A stretch of DNA of 64,000 bases from Streptomyces cyanogenus. Its GTDB lineage: Bacteria > Actinomycetota > Actinomycetes > Streptomycetales > Streptomycetaceae. The notes under the pieces were generated by a model that did no database searches, was not told the origin of the DNA, and saw only the letters and a program-made list of their open reading frames with translations. Positions 42,868 to 51,905 of the stretch are shown one piece after another. Position 1 is the stretch's first letter; each line of letters begins with the position of its first letter. Made by a program: the position numbers and the translations under genes. The stretch is from positions 7,788,001-7,852,000 of the forward strand of contig NZ_CP071839.1 of assembly GCF_017526105.1 (NCBI RefSeq). The letters run 5' to 3'.

Positions 42868-43755
42868 ATGGCGACCCCCCTCCGCATCAGGCGCCAGCTT
42901 CCGTCCAGCCCCTGGCTGTTCGCCGCGCCCGGACTGCTGATCACCGGCGCGTTCGTGCTCTACCCGTTCCTCTCCACGCTGGGGAACTCCTTCACCGACC
43001 GCCGCACCCTGGTCCCCGGCCGCTTCGTCGGCTTCGCCAACTTCCGCGAGCTGCTCCACGACGACATGTTCTGGACCGGCCTGCGCAACAGCACCCTGTA
43101 CATCGCCGGTGTCGTACCCGCCCTCGTCGTCCTGCCGCTGCTGCTCGCGCTGCTCGTGCAGAAGAACATCCCCGGCATCACGTTCTTCCGCTCCGCCTTC
43201 TACACCCCGGTCGTCGCCTCGATCGTCGTGGTCGGGCTGATCTGGGTGTGGCTGCTGGACGAGCGCGGCCTGGTCAACTCCCTGCTGGAGACCGTCGGGA
43301 TCGGCCGGATCGGGTTCCTGAGCGACCAGTGGCTGCTCCTGCTGAGCGCCATGGCGGTCACGGTGTGGAAGGGCCTCGGCTACTACATGATCATCTATCT
43401 GGCCGCGCTGGCGAACGTACCGCGCGAATGGCACGAGGCCGCGGCCGTCGACGGCGCCGGACCGGTGCGCCGCTTCCTCTCCGTCACCGTGCCCGCCGTG
43501 CGCTCCACCATGGTGCTGGTCGCCGCGCTGTCGTCCGTCGCCGCCTTCAAGGTGTTCTCCGAGGTCTACCTGATGGCCGGCCCGAGCGGCGGTCCGGCCG
43601 GCGAGGACACCACCCTCGTCATGCTCGTCCAGCGCACCGGCACCGGCCTCACCGGCCGGGTCGGCTACGCCTCCGCCCTCTCCGTCGTCGTGTTCGCCGT
43701 CACCGTCGCCCTGATGCTGCTCGTACTGCGCGCCGACCGGAAGGAGGAGTCGTGA
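42868..43755 (+). CDS. Sugar ABC transporter permease (MalF-like)
   Basis: A 295-residue inner-membrane subunit with six hydrophobic helices and the EAA loop EWHEAAAVDGAGPVRRFLSVTVP, which docks with the ATPase. ATG lies six bases after the binding-protein stop. It forms the translocation channel with the next gene. No ATP-binding subunit is present in the window operon; Streptomyces commonly supply one ATPase (MsiK) to many such permeases, so this is expected. Confidence 0.94.
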   Translation: MATPLRIRRQLPSSPWLFAAPGLLITGAFVLYPFLSTLGNSFTDRRTLVPGRFVGFANFRELLHDDMFWTGLRNSTLYIAGVVPALVVLPLLLALLVQKNIPGITFFRSAFYTPVVASIVVVGLIWVWLLDERGLVNSLLETVGIGRIGFLSDQWLLLLSAMAVTVWKGLGYYMIIYLAALANVPREWHEAAAVDGAGPVRRFLSVTVPAVRSTMVLVAALSSVAAFKVFSEVYLMAGPSGGPAGEDTTLVMLVQRTGTGLTGRVGYASALSVVVFAVTVALMLLVLRADRKEES

Positions 43756-44657
43756 GCGTCCTGGAGAAGGTACGGCCCGAACGGCCGGCCACCGAGGTCC
43801 GCGAGCCGCGCGTCACCGACGAGCACGGCCGCCGGATCCGGGCCGGCGAGCTGATCGGGCGCTACCTGCTGCTCCTCGCCGTCCTCGCCCTGACCGCCGG
43901 CCCGTTCCTGTGGCAGCTGTCCACCTCCCTCAAGGGCCCCACCGAGGACATCTACAGCTCCCCGCCCCGGTTCCTGCCCGGCCACCCCACCCTGCACAAC
44001 TACAGCCGGGTCGCCGACACCATCCCGGTCTGGGACTACGCCCTGAACTCCCTGAAGGTCGCCACCGCAAGCGTCGTGACCAACTGCGTCGGCTCGGCAC
44101 TCGCCGGATACGCCCTGGCCCGGCTGCGCTACCGCGGCCGGCGCGCGGCCACCCTCGTCTTCGTGCTGGCGATGCTCGTGCCCGTCGAGGGCATCGTCAT
44201 CGCCCAGTTCACCACCATGCGCGAACTCGGCCTGAACAACACGCTGATCGGCGTCGTGCTGCCCGGCGCCGTCGGCGCGATGAACGTGCTGCTGATGCGG
44301 GGCGCCTTCCGCAACCTGCCCTACGAGATCGAGGAGGCGGCCTACGTCGACGGCGCCGACGTCTGGCAGCGGTTCTGGCGCGTCGCCCTGCCGTCGGCGA
44401 AGGGCACCCTCGCCGTCGTCGCGATCTTCGCCTTCATGGGCGCCTGGGACGACTTCCTGTGGCCGCTCATCGTGCTGAGCGACCCGTCAAGGTTCACCCT
44501 GACCATCGGCCTCAACTATCTGCACGGCACCTTCGCCAACGACGAACGCCTCGTCGCCGCCGGGACCGTGATCGCCGTGGCACCGCTCATCGTCCTCTTC
44601 GCCTGCCTCCAGCGGTACTTCTTCCGCGGGGTCGGCGAGGGCGCGGTCAAGGGCTGA
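43752..44657 (+). CDS. Sugar ABC transporter permease (MalG-like)
   Basis: A 301-residue subunit with six helices and EAA loop EIEEAAYVDGADVWQRFWRVALP. GTG at 43752 overlaps the preceding stop by four bases (translational coupling) and has AGGAGG just upstream. The pair forms the membrane channel. Hydrophilic N-terminal ~35 residues are extended relative to MalG. Confidence 0.94.
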   Translation: MSVLEKVRPERPATEVREPRVTDEHGRRIRAGELIGRYLLLLAVLALTAGPFLWQLSTSLKGPTEDIYSSPPRFLPGHPTLHNYSRVADTIPVWDYALNSLKVATASVVTNCVGSALAGYALARLRYRGRRAATLVFVLAMLVPVEGIVIAQFTTMRELGLNNTLIGVVLPGAVGAMNVLLMRGAFRNLPYEIEEAAYVDGADVWQRFWRVALPSAKGTLAVVAIFAFMGAWDDFLWPLIVLSDPSRFTLTIGLNYLHGTFANDERLVAAGTVIAVAPLIVLFACLQRYFFRGVGEGAVKG

Positions 44658-44694
44658 ACCCTCCTCGACTGCCCCCCGAGTGCAAGGACACCGC

Positions 44695-45975
44695 ATGCCT
44701 GCTGCCGTGCGCTTCGGCGTCAACTACACCCCCAGCGAAGGGTGGTTCCACCACTGGCTCGACTTCGACCTCGACTCCGTGCGCGCCGACCTCGACGCCA
44801 TCGCCGCGCTCGGCCTCGACCACATCCGCGTCTTCCCGCTGTGGCCGTACTTCCAGCCCAACCGCACCCTGATCCGCCCGCGCGCCGTCGACCAGCTCGT
44901 GGCCCTCGCCGACGCCGCCGCCGAACGCGGCCTCGACGTCAACGTGGACGGACTCCAAGGGCACCTGTCCAGCTTCGACTTCCTGCCCGCCTGGACCCGC
45001 ACCTGGCACCGCCGCAACCTCTTCACCGACCCGGACGTCACCGACGGTCAGGCCGCCTATCTGCGCACCCTCGCCGCCGCCCTCGCCGACCGGCCGGCCT
45101 TCCTCGGCATGACCGTCGGCAACGAGGTCAACCAGTTCGCCGCCGGCCCCCACCCCGACCCCGACCGGATCACCCCCGGGGAAGCCGAACGCTGGCTCAC
45201 CCGGATGCTCGCCGCCTGCGCCGAGGGCGCCCCCGGCCGGCTCCACCTGCACGCCTCCTACGACGCCGCCTGGTACCAGGACGACCAGCCCTTCACCCCC
45301 GGCCACTCCGCCCGGCTCGGCGACCTCACCGCCGTGCACTCCTGGGTCTTCAACGGCACCGCCCAGCGGTACGGCCGTACCTCGGTGCCCACCGAGCACC
45401 ACGCCGCCTACCTGGTCGAGCTGAGCAAGGCCTGGGCGGACGAGCCGCACCGGCCGGTGTGGCTCCAGGAGGTCGGCGCCCCCGCGCCCCTCGTGCCCGC
45501 CGAGCACGCCGCCGCCTTCGCCGAGGAGACCCTCGCCCACGTACTGGACTGCCCGGACCTGTGGGGCGTCACCTGGTGGTGCTCCCACGACGTCCCGCGC
45601 ACCCTCGCCGACTTCCCCGCCCTCGAGTACTCCCTCGGCCTGCTGACCAACGACCGGCGGCCGAAGGACATCGCCCGGGTGCTGGCCGGAGCGGCCCGCC
45701 GGACCCCCCGCGCCCCGGCGGTGCGCGGCACGGCCCTCGTCGTACCCGCCGCGCCCGGCCGGCGCTCCCGCTGCGCGCCCGGCGGCGACGTCTTCGACGC
45801 CTTCTTCCGGCTCGTCGCGGACGGAGCCCGCCCCACCACCGTCCTCGACACGCGCGCCGACGACAAGGACCACCTCGCCGCGCGCGGCATCACCGACGTC
45901 GTCACTCCCGACCAGGTACTCCCCATCCCCCAAGGAGGCACCCGCTCGTGCACCCCACCAGACGCACCGTCCTGA
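44695..45975 (+). CDS. Glycoside hydrolase, GH5-like (putative mannosidase)
   Basis: A 426-residue cytoplasmic TIM-barrel enzyme with no signal peptide. It opens RFGVNYTPSEGWFHHWLDFDLDSVRADLDAIAALG and has acid/base Glu in MTVGNEVNQF and nucleophile Glu in VWLQEVGAP, the two catalytic glutamates typical of clan GH-A. The overall pattern resembles GH5/GH113-type beta-mannosidases/mannanases. Being intracellular and in the same operon, it probably cleaves imported glycan, for example the beta-linked mannose or chitobiose core. The start ATG follows GCAAGGACACCGC. The last 28 bases overlap the next gene. The exact family is uncertain. Confidence 0.75.
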   Translation: MPAAVRFGVNYTPSEGWFHHWLDFDLDSVRADLDAIAALGLDHIRVFPLWPYFQPNRTLIRPRAVDQLVALADAAAERGLDVNVDGLQGHLSSFDFLPAWTRTWHRRNLFTDPDVTDGQAAYLRTLAAALADRPAFLGMTVGNEVNQFAAGPHPDPDRITPGEAERWLTRMLAACAEGAPGRLHLHASYDAAWYQDDQPFTPGHSARLGDLTAVHSWVFNGTAQRYGRTSVPTEHHAAYLVELSKAWADEPHRPVWLQEVGAPAPLVPAEHAAAFAEETLAHVLDCPDLWGVTWWCSHDVPRTLADFPALEYSLGLLTNDRRPKDIARVLAGAARRTPRAPAVRGTALVVPAAPGRRSRCAPGGDVFDAFFRLVADGARPTTVLDTRADDKDHLAARGITDVVTPDQVLPIPQGGTRSCTPPDAPS

Positions 45976-47981
45976 TCGCCGCAGGCGCCGCCGCCCTCGC
46001 CCCCGCCCTGCCCGCGGCGGCCGCCCCGCGCGCCACCGCCGCGACCCCGCCGTACGCCGCGTACTGGTACCCGGACTCGCTGCCCGCCGGCAGCCCCGGG
46101 CCCGGCATCACCTGGCGCAGCCTGAAGAGCTGGCGCGCGGCCGACGACGCCGACCTCGCCTTCAACGCCGCGACCGTGCCGCTCGCCCCCCGCTTCACCC
46201 CCACCCCGGCGAACCCCACCGCCCGCTCCGGCCAGGCCCGTGTCCAGGCGCTCGTCTCCTTCGGGCCGACCTCGGGCAACCCCTCCCAGGGCTCGGCCAC
46301 CGCCGACCACTACGCCCTGACCCACTGGGCGTACCTCGACGAGCTGGTGTTCTGGGGCGGCTCGGCGGGCGAAGGACTGATCCTCGCGCCGAACGCGCCC
46401 GTCGTGGACGCGGCCCACCGGCACGGCGTCCCCGTCCTCGGAAACGTCTTCCTGCCCCCGGTGGCCTACGGCGGACAGCTCCAGTGGACCCGGGACCTGG
46501 TGCAGAAGGACGCCGCCGGCCGCCACCCGCTCGCCGCGCAACTCGTCGCGGTCGCCGCGGCCTACGGCTTCGACGGCTGGTTCGTGAACGCTGAGACCGG
46601 CGGCGGCGACACCGCGCTGGGCACGGCCGTACTGGGCTTCGTCCAGGAGCTCAAGGCCCTCGCCGCGGCCAGGGGGCAACGAGTGACCTGGTACGACGCG
46701 ATGACCGTGAACGGCACGGTCGGCTGGCAGGGCGCCCTGAACAGCCGGAACCAGGCGTTCTTCCAGGCCTGCGACGACATGTTCGTGGACTTCCGGTGGA
46801 GCACGGCCACGCTGGCCGCGTCCGGTACGAAGGCGGACCGGCTGGGCCGCAGCCGCTACCAGCTGTGGGCCGGCGTCGACGTCGAGTCGAACGGGTCCGA
46901 CACGTATGTGAACTGGGACGCGATCGTGCCGGCCGGCCCGCCGCACGTCACCTCGATCGGTTTCTACCGGCCCGAGTGGACCCGCAACCACCTGCCCGCC
47001 GACCGGCGCGCGCCCGTGGACTTCCACGCGGCCGACGACCGGTTCTGGACCGGTCGTTCGCTGGACCCGGCGCGGCCGGACGCGGGTGATCCCTGGCGGG
47101 CGCCGGCGGTGTCCGTGGCGGACCGGTCGACGGTGACCTCGGTGCCGTTCGCCTCCGTGTTCAACACCGGGCACGGACTGCGCTGGTACGAGGAGGGGAC
47201 GGTCGCCTCGGCGGTGCCGTGGAACCATCTCGGGCTCCAGGACCGGCTGCCGTCACGGCGGTGGATCGTCCGGACGGCGGGGGAGCGGCCGGCGGTCGCC
47301 TTCGACTTCGCCGACGCCTGGCGCGGCGGGAGCAGCGTGCTGGTGGCCGGTGAACTGGATCATCCAGCGGTCGTGGACCTGTACGCGACGCGGCTGCCGA
47401 TCGGTGTGAGCACGGTTGTCGACCTGACCTTCCGGAGCGAGGCTGGGGGTGTGAACGTCGAGCTGGCGGTGGCGACGGCCGAACCGGGGATGCCGGGGGC
47501 GACACCGCCGTACACCTATCGCGCTGTGAACCCGGTCAACCACAACATCCGGGTGCGATCGGTCAACGGCTGGCAGACCGTGACCGTCCCGCTCACCGGC
47601 CTGTCCGGCACCGTCCACGCCCTCGGTGTCCGCCTCACCGCCACGGACGGCCCGGTCCGCTGGCGGCTGGGCGGCCTCGCCGTCCGCCCCGACGGCACCC
47701 CGCCGCCGCCCGCCGCTCCCACCGGTGCCCGCGTCACGGCGGCGAACGGAGGCGACCTCCGCCTCGCCTGGAACGCCGCCCCCGGCACCGTCCGCCACTA
47801 CACCCTCCACCGCCTCCTCCCCGACGGCACCCGCCGCTTCCTCGGCGCCACCGGCCAGCGCGCCTGGTTCGTCCCCGGCCAGCGGCCCGAACAAGGCGAG
47901 ACGACCGCACGGTTCGAAGTGCGCGCGGTGGGGGAGCTCTACAACGCCTCGGCCCCCGTCACCGTCACCCACCCCTGGTAA
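45948..47981 (+). CDS. Secreted GH85 endo-beta-N-acetylglucosaminidase
   Basis: A 677-residue enzyme with an N-terminal Ala-rich signal region (VHPTRRTVLIAAGAAALAPALPAAAAPRA, twin-arginine-like TRRTVLIA). The catalytic domain contains YWYPDSLP, FGPTSGNP, LVFWGGSAGEGLILAP and YGFDGWFVNAETGGG, which carries the GH85 catalytic Asn and Glu. A beta-rich and C-terminal fibronectin-like domain (PTGARVTAANGGDLRLAWNAAPGTVRHYTLHRL) follows. It releases whole N-glycans by cutting within the GlcNAc2 core. GTG 45948 has AAGGAGG nine bases upstream. It is the key outside step of the locus. Confidence 0.94.
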   Translation: MHPTRRTVLIAAGAAALAPALPAAAAPRATAATPPYAAYWYPDSLPAGSPGPGITWRSLKSWRAADDADLAFNAATVPLAPRFTPTPANPTARSGQARVQALVSFGPTSGNPSQGSATADHYALTHWAYLDELVFWGGSAGEGLILAPNAPVVDAAHRHGVPVLGNVFLPPVAYGGQLQWTRDLVQKDAAGRHPLAAQLVAVAAAYGFDGWFVNAETGGGDTALGTAVLGFVQELKALAAARGQRVTWYDAMTVNGTVGWQGALNSRNQAFFQACDDMFVDFRWSTATLAASGTKADRLGRSRYQLWAGVDVESNGSDTYVNWDAIVPAGPPHVTSIGFYRPEWTRNHLPADRRAPVDFHAADDRFWTGRSLDPARPDAGDPWRAPAVSVADRSTVTSVPFASVFNTGHGLRWYEEGTVASAVPWNHLGLQDRLPSRRWIVRTAGERPAVAFDFADAWRGGSSVLVAGELDHPAVVDLYATRLPIGVSTVVDLTFRSEAGGVNVELAVATAEPGMPGATPPYTYRAVNPVNHNIRVRSVNGWQTVTVPLTGLSGTVHALGVRLTATDGPVRWRLGGLAVRPDGTPPPPAAPTGARVTAANGGDLRLAWNAAPGTVRHYTLHRLLPDGTRRFLGATGQRAWFVPGQRPEQGETTARFEVRAVGELYNASAPVTVTHPW

Positions 47982-48009
47982 ACACCGGAACCCGCAGGGA
48001 GCACCCCGC

Positions 48010-51000
48010 ATGCATGACGACCGCACGCTGGTGGAAGCCCGCCTCAGGCGCGTCCTCGACGAACGTATCCGCCCTGCCGTGTACCCCGAGTCCGTGCCGC
48101 TCCGGGTCGCGGTGTGGCACGCGCCCGGCGAGCCCGTGCCGGTCGCGCAGGGGCTCGCCGCCGAGCCCGAGCCGATCGAGGTGGGCACCCGGTGGGGTGC
48201 TCCGTGGGGCACCAGCTGGTTCCGGGTGACCGGGACCGTGCCCGAGGCCTGGGCCGGGCGGACCGTCGAGGCGCTGCTGGACCTCGGCTTCGACGAGAAC
48301 ATGCCCGGTTTCCAGTGCGAGGGCCTGGTCTACCGGCCCGACGGCACCCCGGTGAAGGGCCTCAACCCACGCAACCAGTGGGTGCGGATCGGTGCGCCGG
48401 TCGCGGGGGGCGAGGAGGTGCGCCTGCACATCGAGGCCGCCTCCAACCCGGTCATCCTCGACTACCACCCCTTCCGGCCCACCCCGCTCGGCGACAAGGA
48501 GACCGCCGGCGCCGAGCCGCAGTACACGCTCACCCGCATGGACCTCGCCGTGTTCGACGAGACCGTCTGGCAGCTGGTGCTGGACCTGGAGGTGCTGGGT
48601 GAGCTGATGGCCGAGCTGCCCGTCGACTCCGCACGCCGGCACGACATCCTGCGCGCGGTCGAACGCGCCCTGGACGCCGTCGACCTCCAGGACGTGAACG
48701 GCACCGCGGACCGGGCACGGGAGCGGCTGACCGGCGTGCTGTCCGCCCCCGCCGTGCCGTCCGCGCACCGGATCAGCGCCGTCGGGCACGCGCACATCGA
48801 CTCGGCGTGGCTGTGGCCGCTGCGCGAGACGGTGCGCAAGGTGGCCCGTACGACGTCCAACATGACCGCGCTCGTCGAGGACGAGCCGGACTTCGTGTTC
48901 GCCATGTCCCAGGCGCAGCAGTGGGCCTGGGTGAAGGAGCACCGGCCCGAGGTGTGGGCGCGGGTGAAGAAGGCCGTGGCGGAGGGCCGGTTCGTGCCGG
49001 CCGGCGGGATGTGGGTGGAGTCGGACACCAACATGCCCGGCTCGGAGGCGATGGCCCGGCAGTTCGTGCACGGCAAGCGGTTCTTCCTCGACGAGTTCGG
49101 CATCGAGAACGAGGAGGCCTGGCTGCCGGACACCTTCGGCTTCGCCGCGGGCCTGCCGCAGATCATCAGGGCGGCCGGCTCCAAGTGGCTGCTGACGCAG
49201 AAGATCTCCTGGTCGCAGACGAACACGTTCCCGCACCACACCTTCCACTGGGAAGGCATCGACGGCACCCGCGTCTTCACCCACTTTCCGCCCGTCGACA
49301 CCTACAACTGCTCGATGAAGGGCAGCGAACTCGCCCACGCGGCCCGGAACTTCAAGGACCGGGGCCGGGCCCGGCACTCCCTCGCGCCCACCGGCTGGGG
49401 CGACGGGGGCGGCGGCACCACCCGCGAGATGGTCGCCAAGGCGGCCCGGCTGCGCGACCTCGAAGGCTCCCCGACCGTGGTCTGGGAGGCACCGCGCGCG
49501 TTCTTCGAGAAGGCCGAGGCCGAGTACCCCGAACCGCCCGTCTGGGTGGGCGAGCTGTACCTGGAACTGCACCGCGCCACCCTCACCAGCCAGGCGAAGA
49601 CCAAGCAGGGCAACCGGCGCAGCGAACACCTGCTGCGGGAGGCCGAGCTGTGGGCGGCCACGGCAGCCGTACGCACCGGATTCCCCTACCCGTACGAGGA
49701 GCTGGACCGGATCTGGAAGACGGTCCTGCTGCACCAGTTCCACGACATCCTGCCCGGATCCTCCATCGCGTGGGTGCACCGGGAGGCACGGGCGACGTAC
49801 GAGCGCGTCGCCGCCGAGCTGAACGGGATCATCGGTGCGGCGCAGCGGGCCCTGGCCGGCGAGGGCGGCACCGAGCTTGTCTTCAACGCGGCCCCGCACG
49901 CCGGCCACGGCGTCCCCGCGGGCGGTGCCGCCCCACCCGCCGTGACGGGACACACGCGGCTCGCCGCGCGCGAGGACGGCGGGTTCACGCTGGACAACGG
50001 CCTGCTGCGGATCACCGTCGACGCCCGGGGCCTGGTCGTCTCCGCCTACGACCCCGCCGCCGACCGCGAGACCGTCGCCCCCGGCCGGTCCGCCAATCTC
50101 CTCCAGCTCCACCCGGACTTCCCGAACATGTGGGACGCCTGGGACGTCGACTCCTTCTACCGCAACACCGTCACCGACCTCACCGACGCCGACTCGGTCA
50201 CGGCCGGCGAGGACGGCACCTCGGTGCGGATCGTCCGGACCTTCGGCTCCTCCCGGGTCACCCAGCTGCTGACCCTGCCGCCGGGCGAGCGGCGGCTGCT
50301 CGTCGACACCGAGGTCGACTGGCACGAGACGGAGAAGTTCCTGAAGCTGGCCTTCCCGCTCGACCTGCACGCCGAGCGGTACGCGTCCGAGACCCAGTTC
50401 GGGCACGCCTTCCGCCCCACCCACACCAACACCTCATGGGAGTGGGCCAAGTTCGAGGCCTGCAACCACCGCTTCGTCCACCTGGCGGAGCCGGACTGGG
50501 GCGTGGCGGTCGTCAACGACTCGACGTACGGCCACGACGTGACCCGCACGGTCCGCACCGACGGCGACCGCGGTACGACCACGACGGTCCGGGTGTCCCT
50601 GCTGCGCGCCCCGCGCTTCCCCGACCCGGAGACCGACCAGGGCGTCCACCGCTTCCGGCACGCCCTGCTCCCCGGCGCCTCGATCGCCGACGCGGTCCGC
50701 GAGGGCTGGCGGGTCAACCTGCCCGAACGCCGGCTGACCGGCGCCCGCGAGGTCACCCCGCTGGTCACGGTCGACAACGACGCGGTGGTGGTGACGGCGG
50801 TGAAGCTCGCCGACGACGGCACCGGAGACGTGGTCGTCCGCTTCCACGAGGCCCACGGCGGCCGCGCCCGGGCCACCCTGACGGCCGGCTTCGAGGTCGC
50901 GGACGTCACGGCGACCGACCTGCTGGAGCGGCCGTGGGACGAGGGGGCGCCGCCGGTGCTCGACGGTGACCGGGTCACCGTGCGGCTGCGCCCGTTCGAA

Positions 51001-51030
51001 CTGGTGACCCTGAGGCTGCGCAGGGCCTGA
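48010..51030 (+). CDS. GH38 alpha-mannosidase
   Basis: A 1006-residue enzyme with no signal peptide, hence intracellular. The zinc-binding motif GHAHIDSAWLWPLRET and the nucleophile region GGMWVESDTNMPGSEA (Asp) define family 38; the remainder carries the usual beta-sandwich domains (DPAADRETVAPGRSANLLQLH, NRRSEHLLREAELWA). It should strip alpha-mannose from imported high-mannose oligosaccharides. ATG lies 28 bases after the GH85 stop. It ends the operon, followed by a terminator at 51037-51071. Confidence 0.95.
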   Translation: MHDDRTLVEARLRRVLDERIRPAVYPESVPLRVAVWHAPGEPVPVAQGLAAEPEPIEVGTRWGAPWGTSWFRVTGTVPEAWAGRTVEALLDLGFDENMPGFQCEGLVYRPDGTPVKGLNPRNQWVRIGAPVAGGEEVRLHIEAASNPVILDYHPFRPTPLGDKETAGAEPQYTLTRMDLAVFDETVWQLVLDLEVLGELMAELPVDSARRHDILRAVERALDAVDLQDVNGTADRARERLTGVLSAPAVPSAHRISAVGHAHIDSAWLWPLRETVRKVARTTSNMTALVEDEPDFVFAMSQAQQWAWVKEHRPEVWARVKKAVAEGRFVPAGGMWVESDTNMPGSEAMARQFVHGKRFFLDEFGIENEEAWLPDTFGFAAGLPQIIRAAGSKWLLTQKISWSQTNTFPHHTFHWEGIDGTRVFTHFPPVDTYNCSMKGSELAHAARNFKDRGRARHSLAPTGWGDGGGGTTREMVAKAARLRDLEGSPTVVWEAPRAFFEKAEAEYPEPPVWVGELYLELHRATLTSQAKTKQGNRRSEHLLREAELWAATAAVRTGFPYPYEELDRIWKTVLLHQFHDILPGSSIAWVHREARATYERVAAELNGIIGAAQRALAGEGGTELVFNAAPHAGHGVPAGGAAPPAVTGHTRLAAREDGGFTLDNGLLRITVDARGLVVSAYDPAADRETVAPGRSANLLQLHPDFPNMWDAWDVDSFYRNTVTDLTDADSVTAGEDGTSVRIVRTFGSSRVTQLLTLPPGERRLLVDTEVDWHETEKFLKLAFPLDLHAERYASETQFGHAFRPTHTNTSWEWAKFEACNHRFVHLAEPDWGVAVVNDSTYGHDVTRTVRTDGDRGTTTTVRVSLLRAPRFPDPETDQGVHRFRHALLPGASIADAVREGWRVNLPERRLTGAREVTPLVTVDNDAVVVTAVKLADDGTGDVVVRFHEAHGGRARATLTAGFEVADVTATDLLERPWDEGAPPVLDGDRVTVRLRPFELVTLRLRRA

Positions 51031-51036
51031 ACCCAC

Positions 51037-51071
51037 GGTGGGCGAGGGTGCCCGGGCCGCCCTTGCCCACC
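51037..51071 (+). terminator. Terminator of the N-glycan operon
   Basis: A 12-bp stem (51037-51048 with 51060-51071) containing one G-U pair and an eleven-base loop lies directly after the GH38 stop. Confidence 0.7.
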
Positions 51072-51115
51072 GCCCGGGCTTTCCCCGGCCCGGTCACAGC
51101 CGCGATGATGTCCCG

Positions 51116-51583
51116 ATGCAACGAAGAAGGGTGCCCGACAACTCCTGGGCCGCGGAGCCGGATCCCCTGCTGGCGCTCGCCCGGAAGGACCTGGCGTTCT
51201 ACGCGCGGGCCTCGGACCGTGCCAGGCGGCTGCACCACGCCACCGAACTCGGCGCCCTGCTCACGACATCGGTGACCGTCGTCGCCGCCGGCCTGCACGC
51301 CCCCGCCTGGCTGACCGCGCTGATCGCGGGCGGCGCCGTCTTCTTCACCGGGATGCGCCAGCTGTACGGCGCCGGCTCGCGCTGGGTGCTGGCCGCGCAG
51401 GCGCGGGAGTCGTTGCGCCGGGCGATCGACCGCTACCTGCTCCTGCCGGAGGCCGAACGTGACGCGGCGGCCCGGCAGGCGCTGCAGGCGGTGGTCGAGG
51501 AGATCGGCGCCACCGAGCTGCGCGCCTGGTCCGAGGCGCAGAGCGGGCGCCCGGAGGCGCCCCCGCCCCCGGTGGGAGCCTGA
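51116..51583 (+). CDS. DUF4231/SLATT-domain membrane protein
   Basis: A 155-residue protein with a hydrophilic N-terminus, two hydrophobic segments close together (ELGALLTTSVTVVAAGLHA and LTALIAGGAVFFTGMRQLYG) and a long C-terminal helix (AAQARESLRRAIDRYLLLPEAERDAA). This is the SLATT/DUF4231 layout, a proposed pore-forming effector paired with nucleotide-sensing systems in some bacteria. Here there is no adjacent nucleotidyltransferase or sensor, so the role is open. ATG start at 51116. Confidence 0.7.
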   Translation: MQRRRVPDNSWAAEPDPLLALARKDLAFYARASDRARRLHHATELGALLTTSVTVVAAGLHAPAWLTALIAGGAVFFTGMRQLYGAGSRWVLAAQARESLRRAIDRYLLLPEAERDAAARQALQAVVEEIGATELRAWSEAQSGRPEAPPPPVGA

Positions 51584-51595
51584 CCGAGGGGCTGC

Positions 51596-51790
51596 TCAGG
51601 GACCCAGCTGCGTCGTGAGCCACTCCTCCACCTCGCCCACGTGGGCCGCTGCCGCCGCGCGTGCCGACTCCGGGTCGCGGGCGGTGAGGGCGCGGTGGAT
51701 GGCGGCGTGTTCGCGGCGGGTGCGGGCGAAGGCGCCCTCCTCCTGGTAGCCGCGCCAGACGCGGGCGCGGAAGGTGCGCGAGGACAGGCC
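51596..51790 (-). pseudogene. GntR-family (FCD) regulator, C-terminal fragment
   Basis: The leftward frame reads LSSRTFRARVWRGYQEEGAFARTRREHAAIHRALTARDPESARAAAAAHVGEVEEWLT, the last helices of an FCD ligand-binding domain. The DNA-binding half and most of the domain are absent; the resemblance stops at about 51790. It abuts the rightward fragment of another gene, marking a deletion scar. Confidence 0.65.
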
Positions 51791-51791
51791 G

Positions 51792-51905
51792 TCCTCGCCG
51801 TACACCGAAGTCCACGCGCTCACCGAGGAGTTGACCGCGGGGCTCGGCGAGGCGGAGCGCACGGCGCTGTTCAGGACCACCGCGACCCGCGTCTACGACC
51901 TCTGA
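51792..51905 (+). pseudogene. Amidohydrolase-like C-terminal fragment
   Basis: The rightward frame ends YTEVHALTEELTAGLGEAERTALFRTTATRVYDL and stop, similar to the last helix of amidohydrolase 2 family enzymes (…FRxNAxRVYxL). No upstream part remains. The two fragments meet back to back near 51790. Confidence 0.5.
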
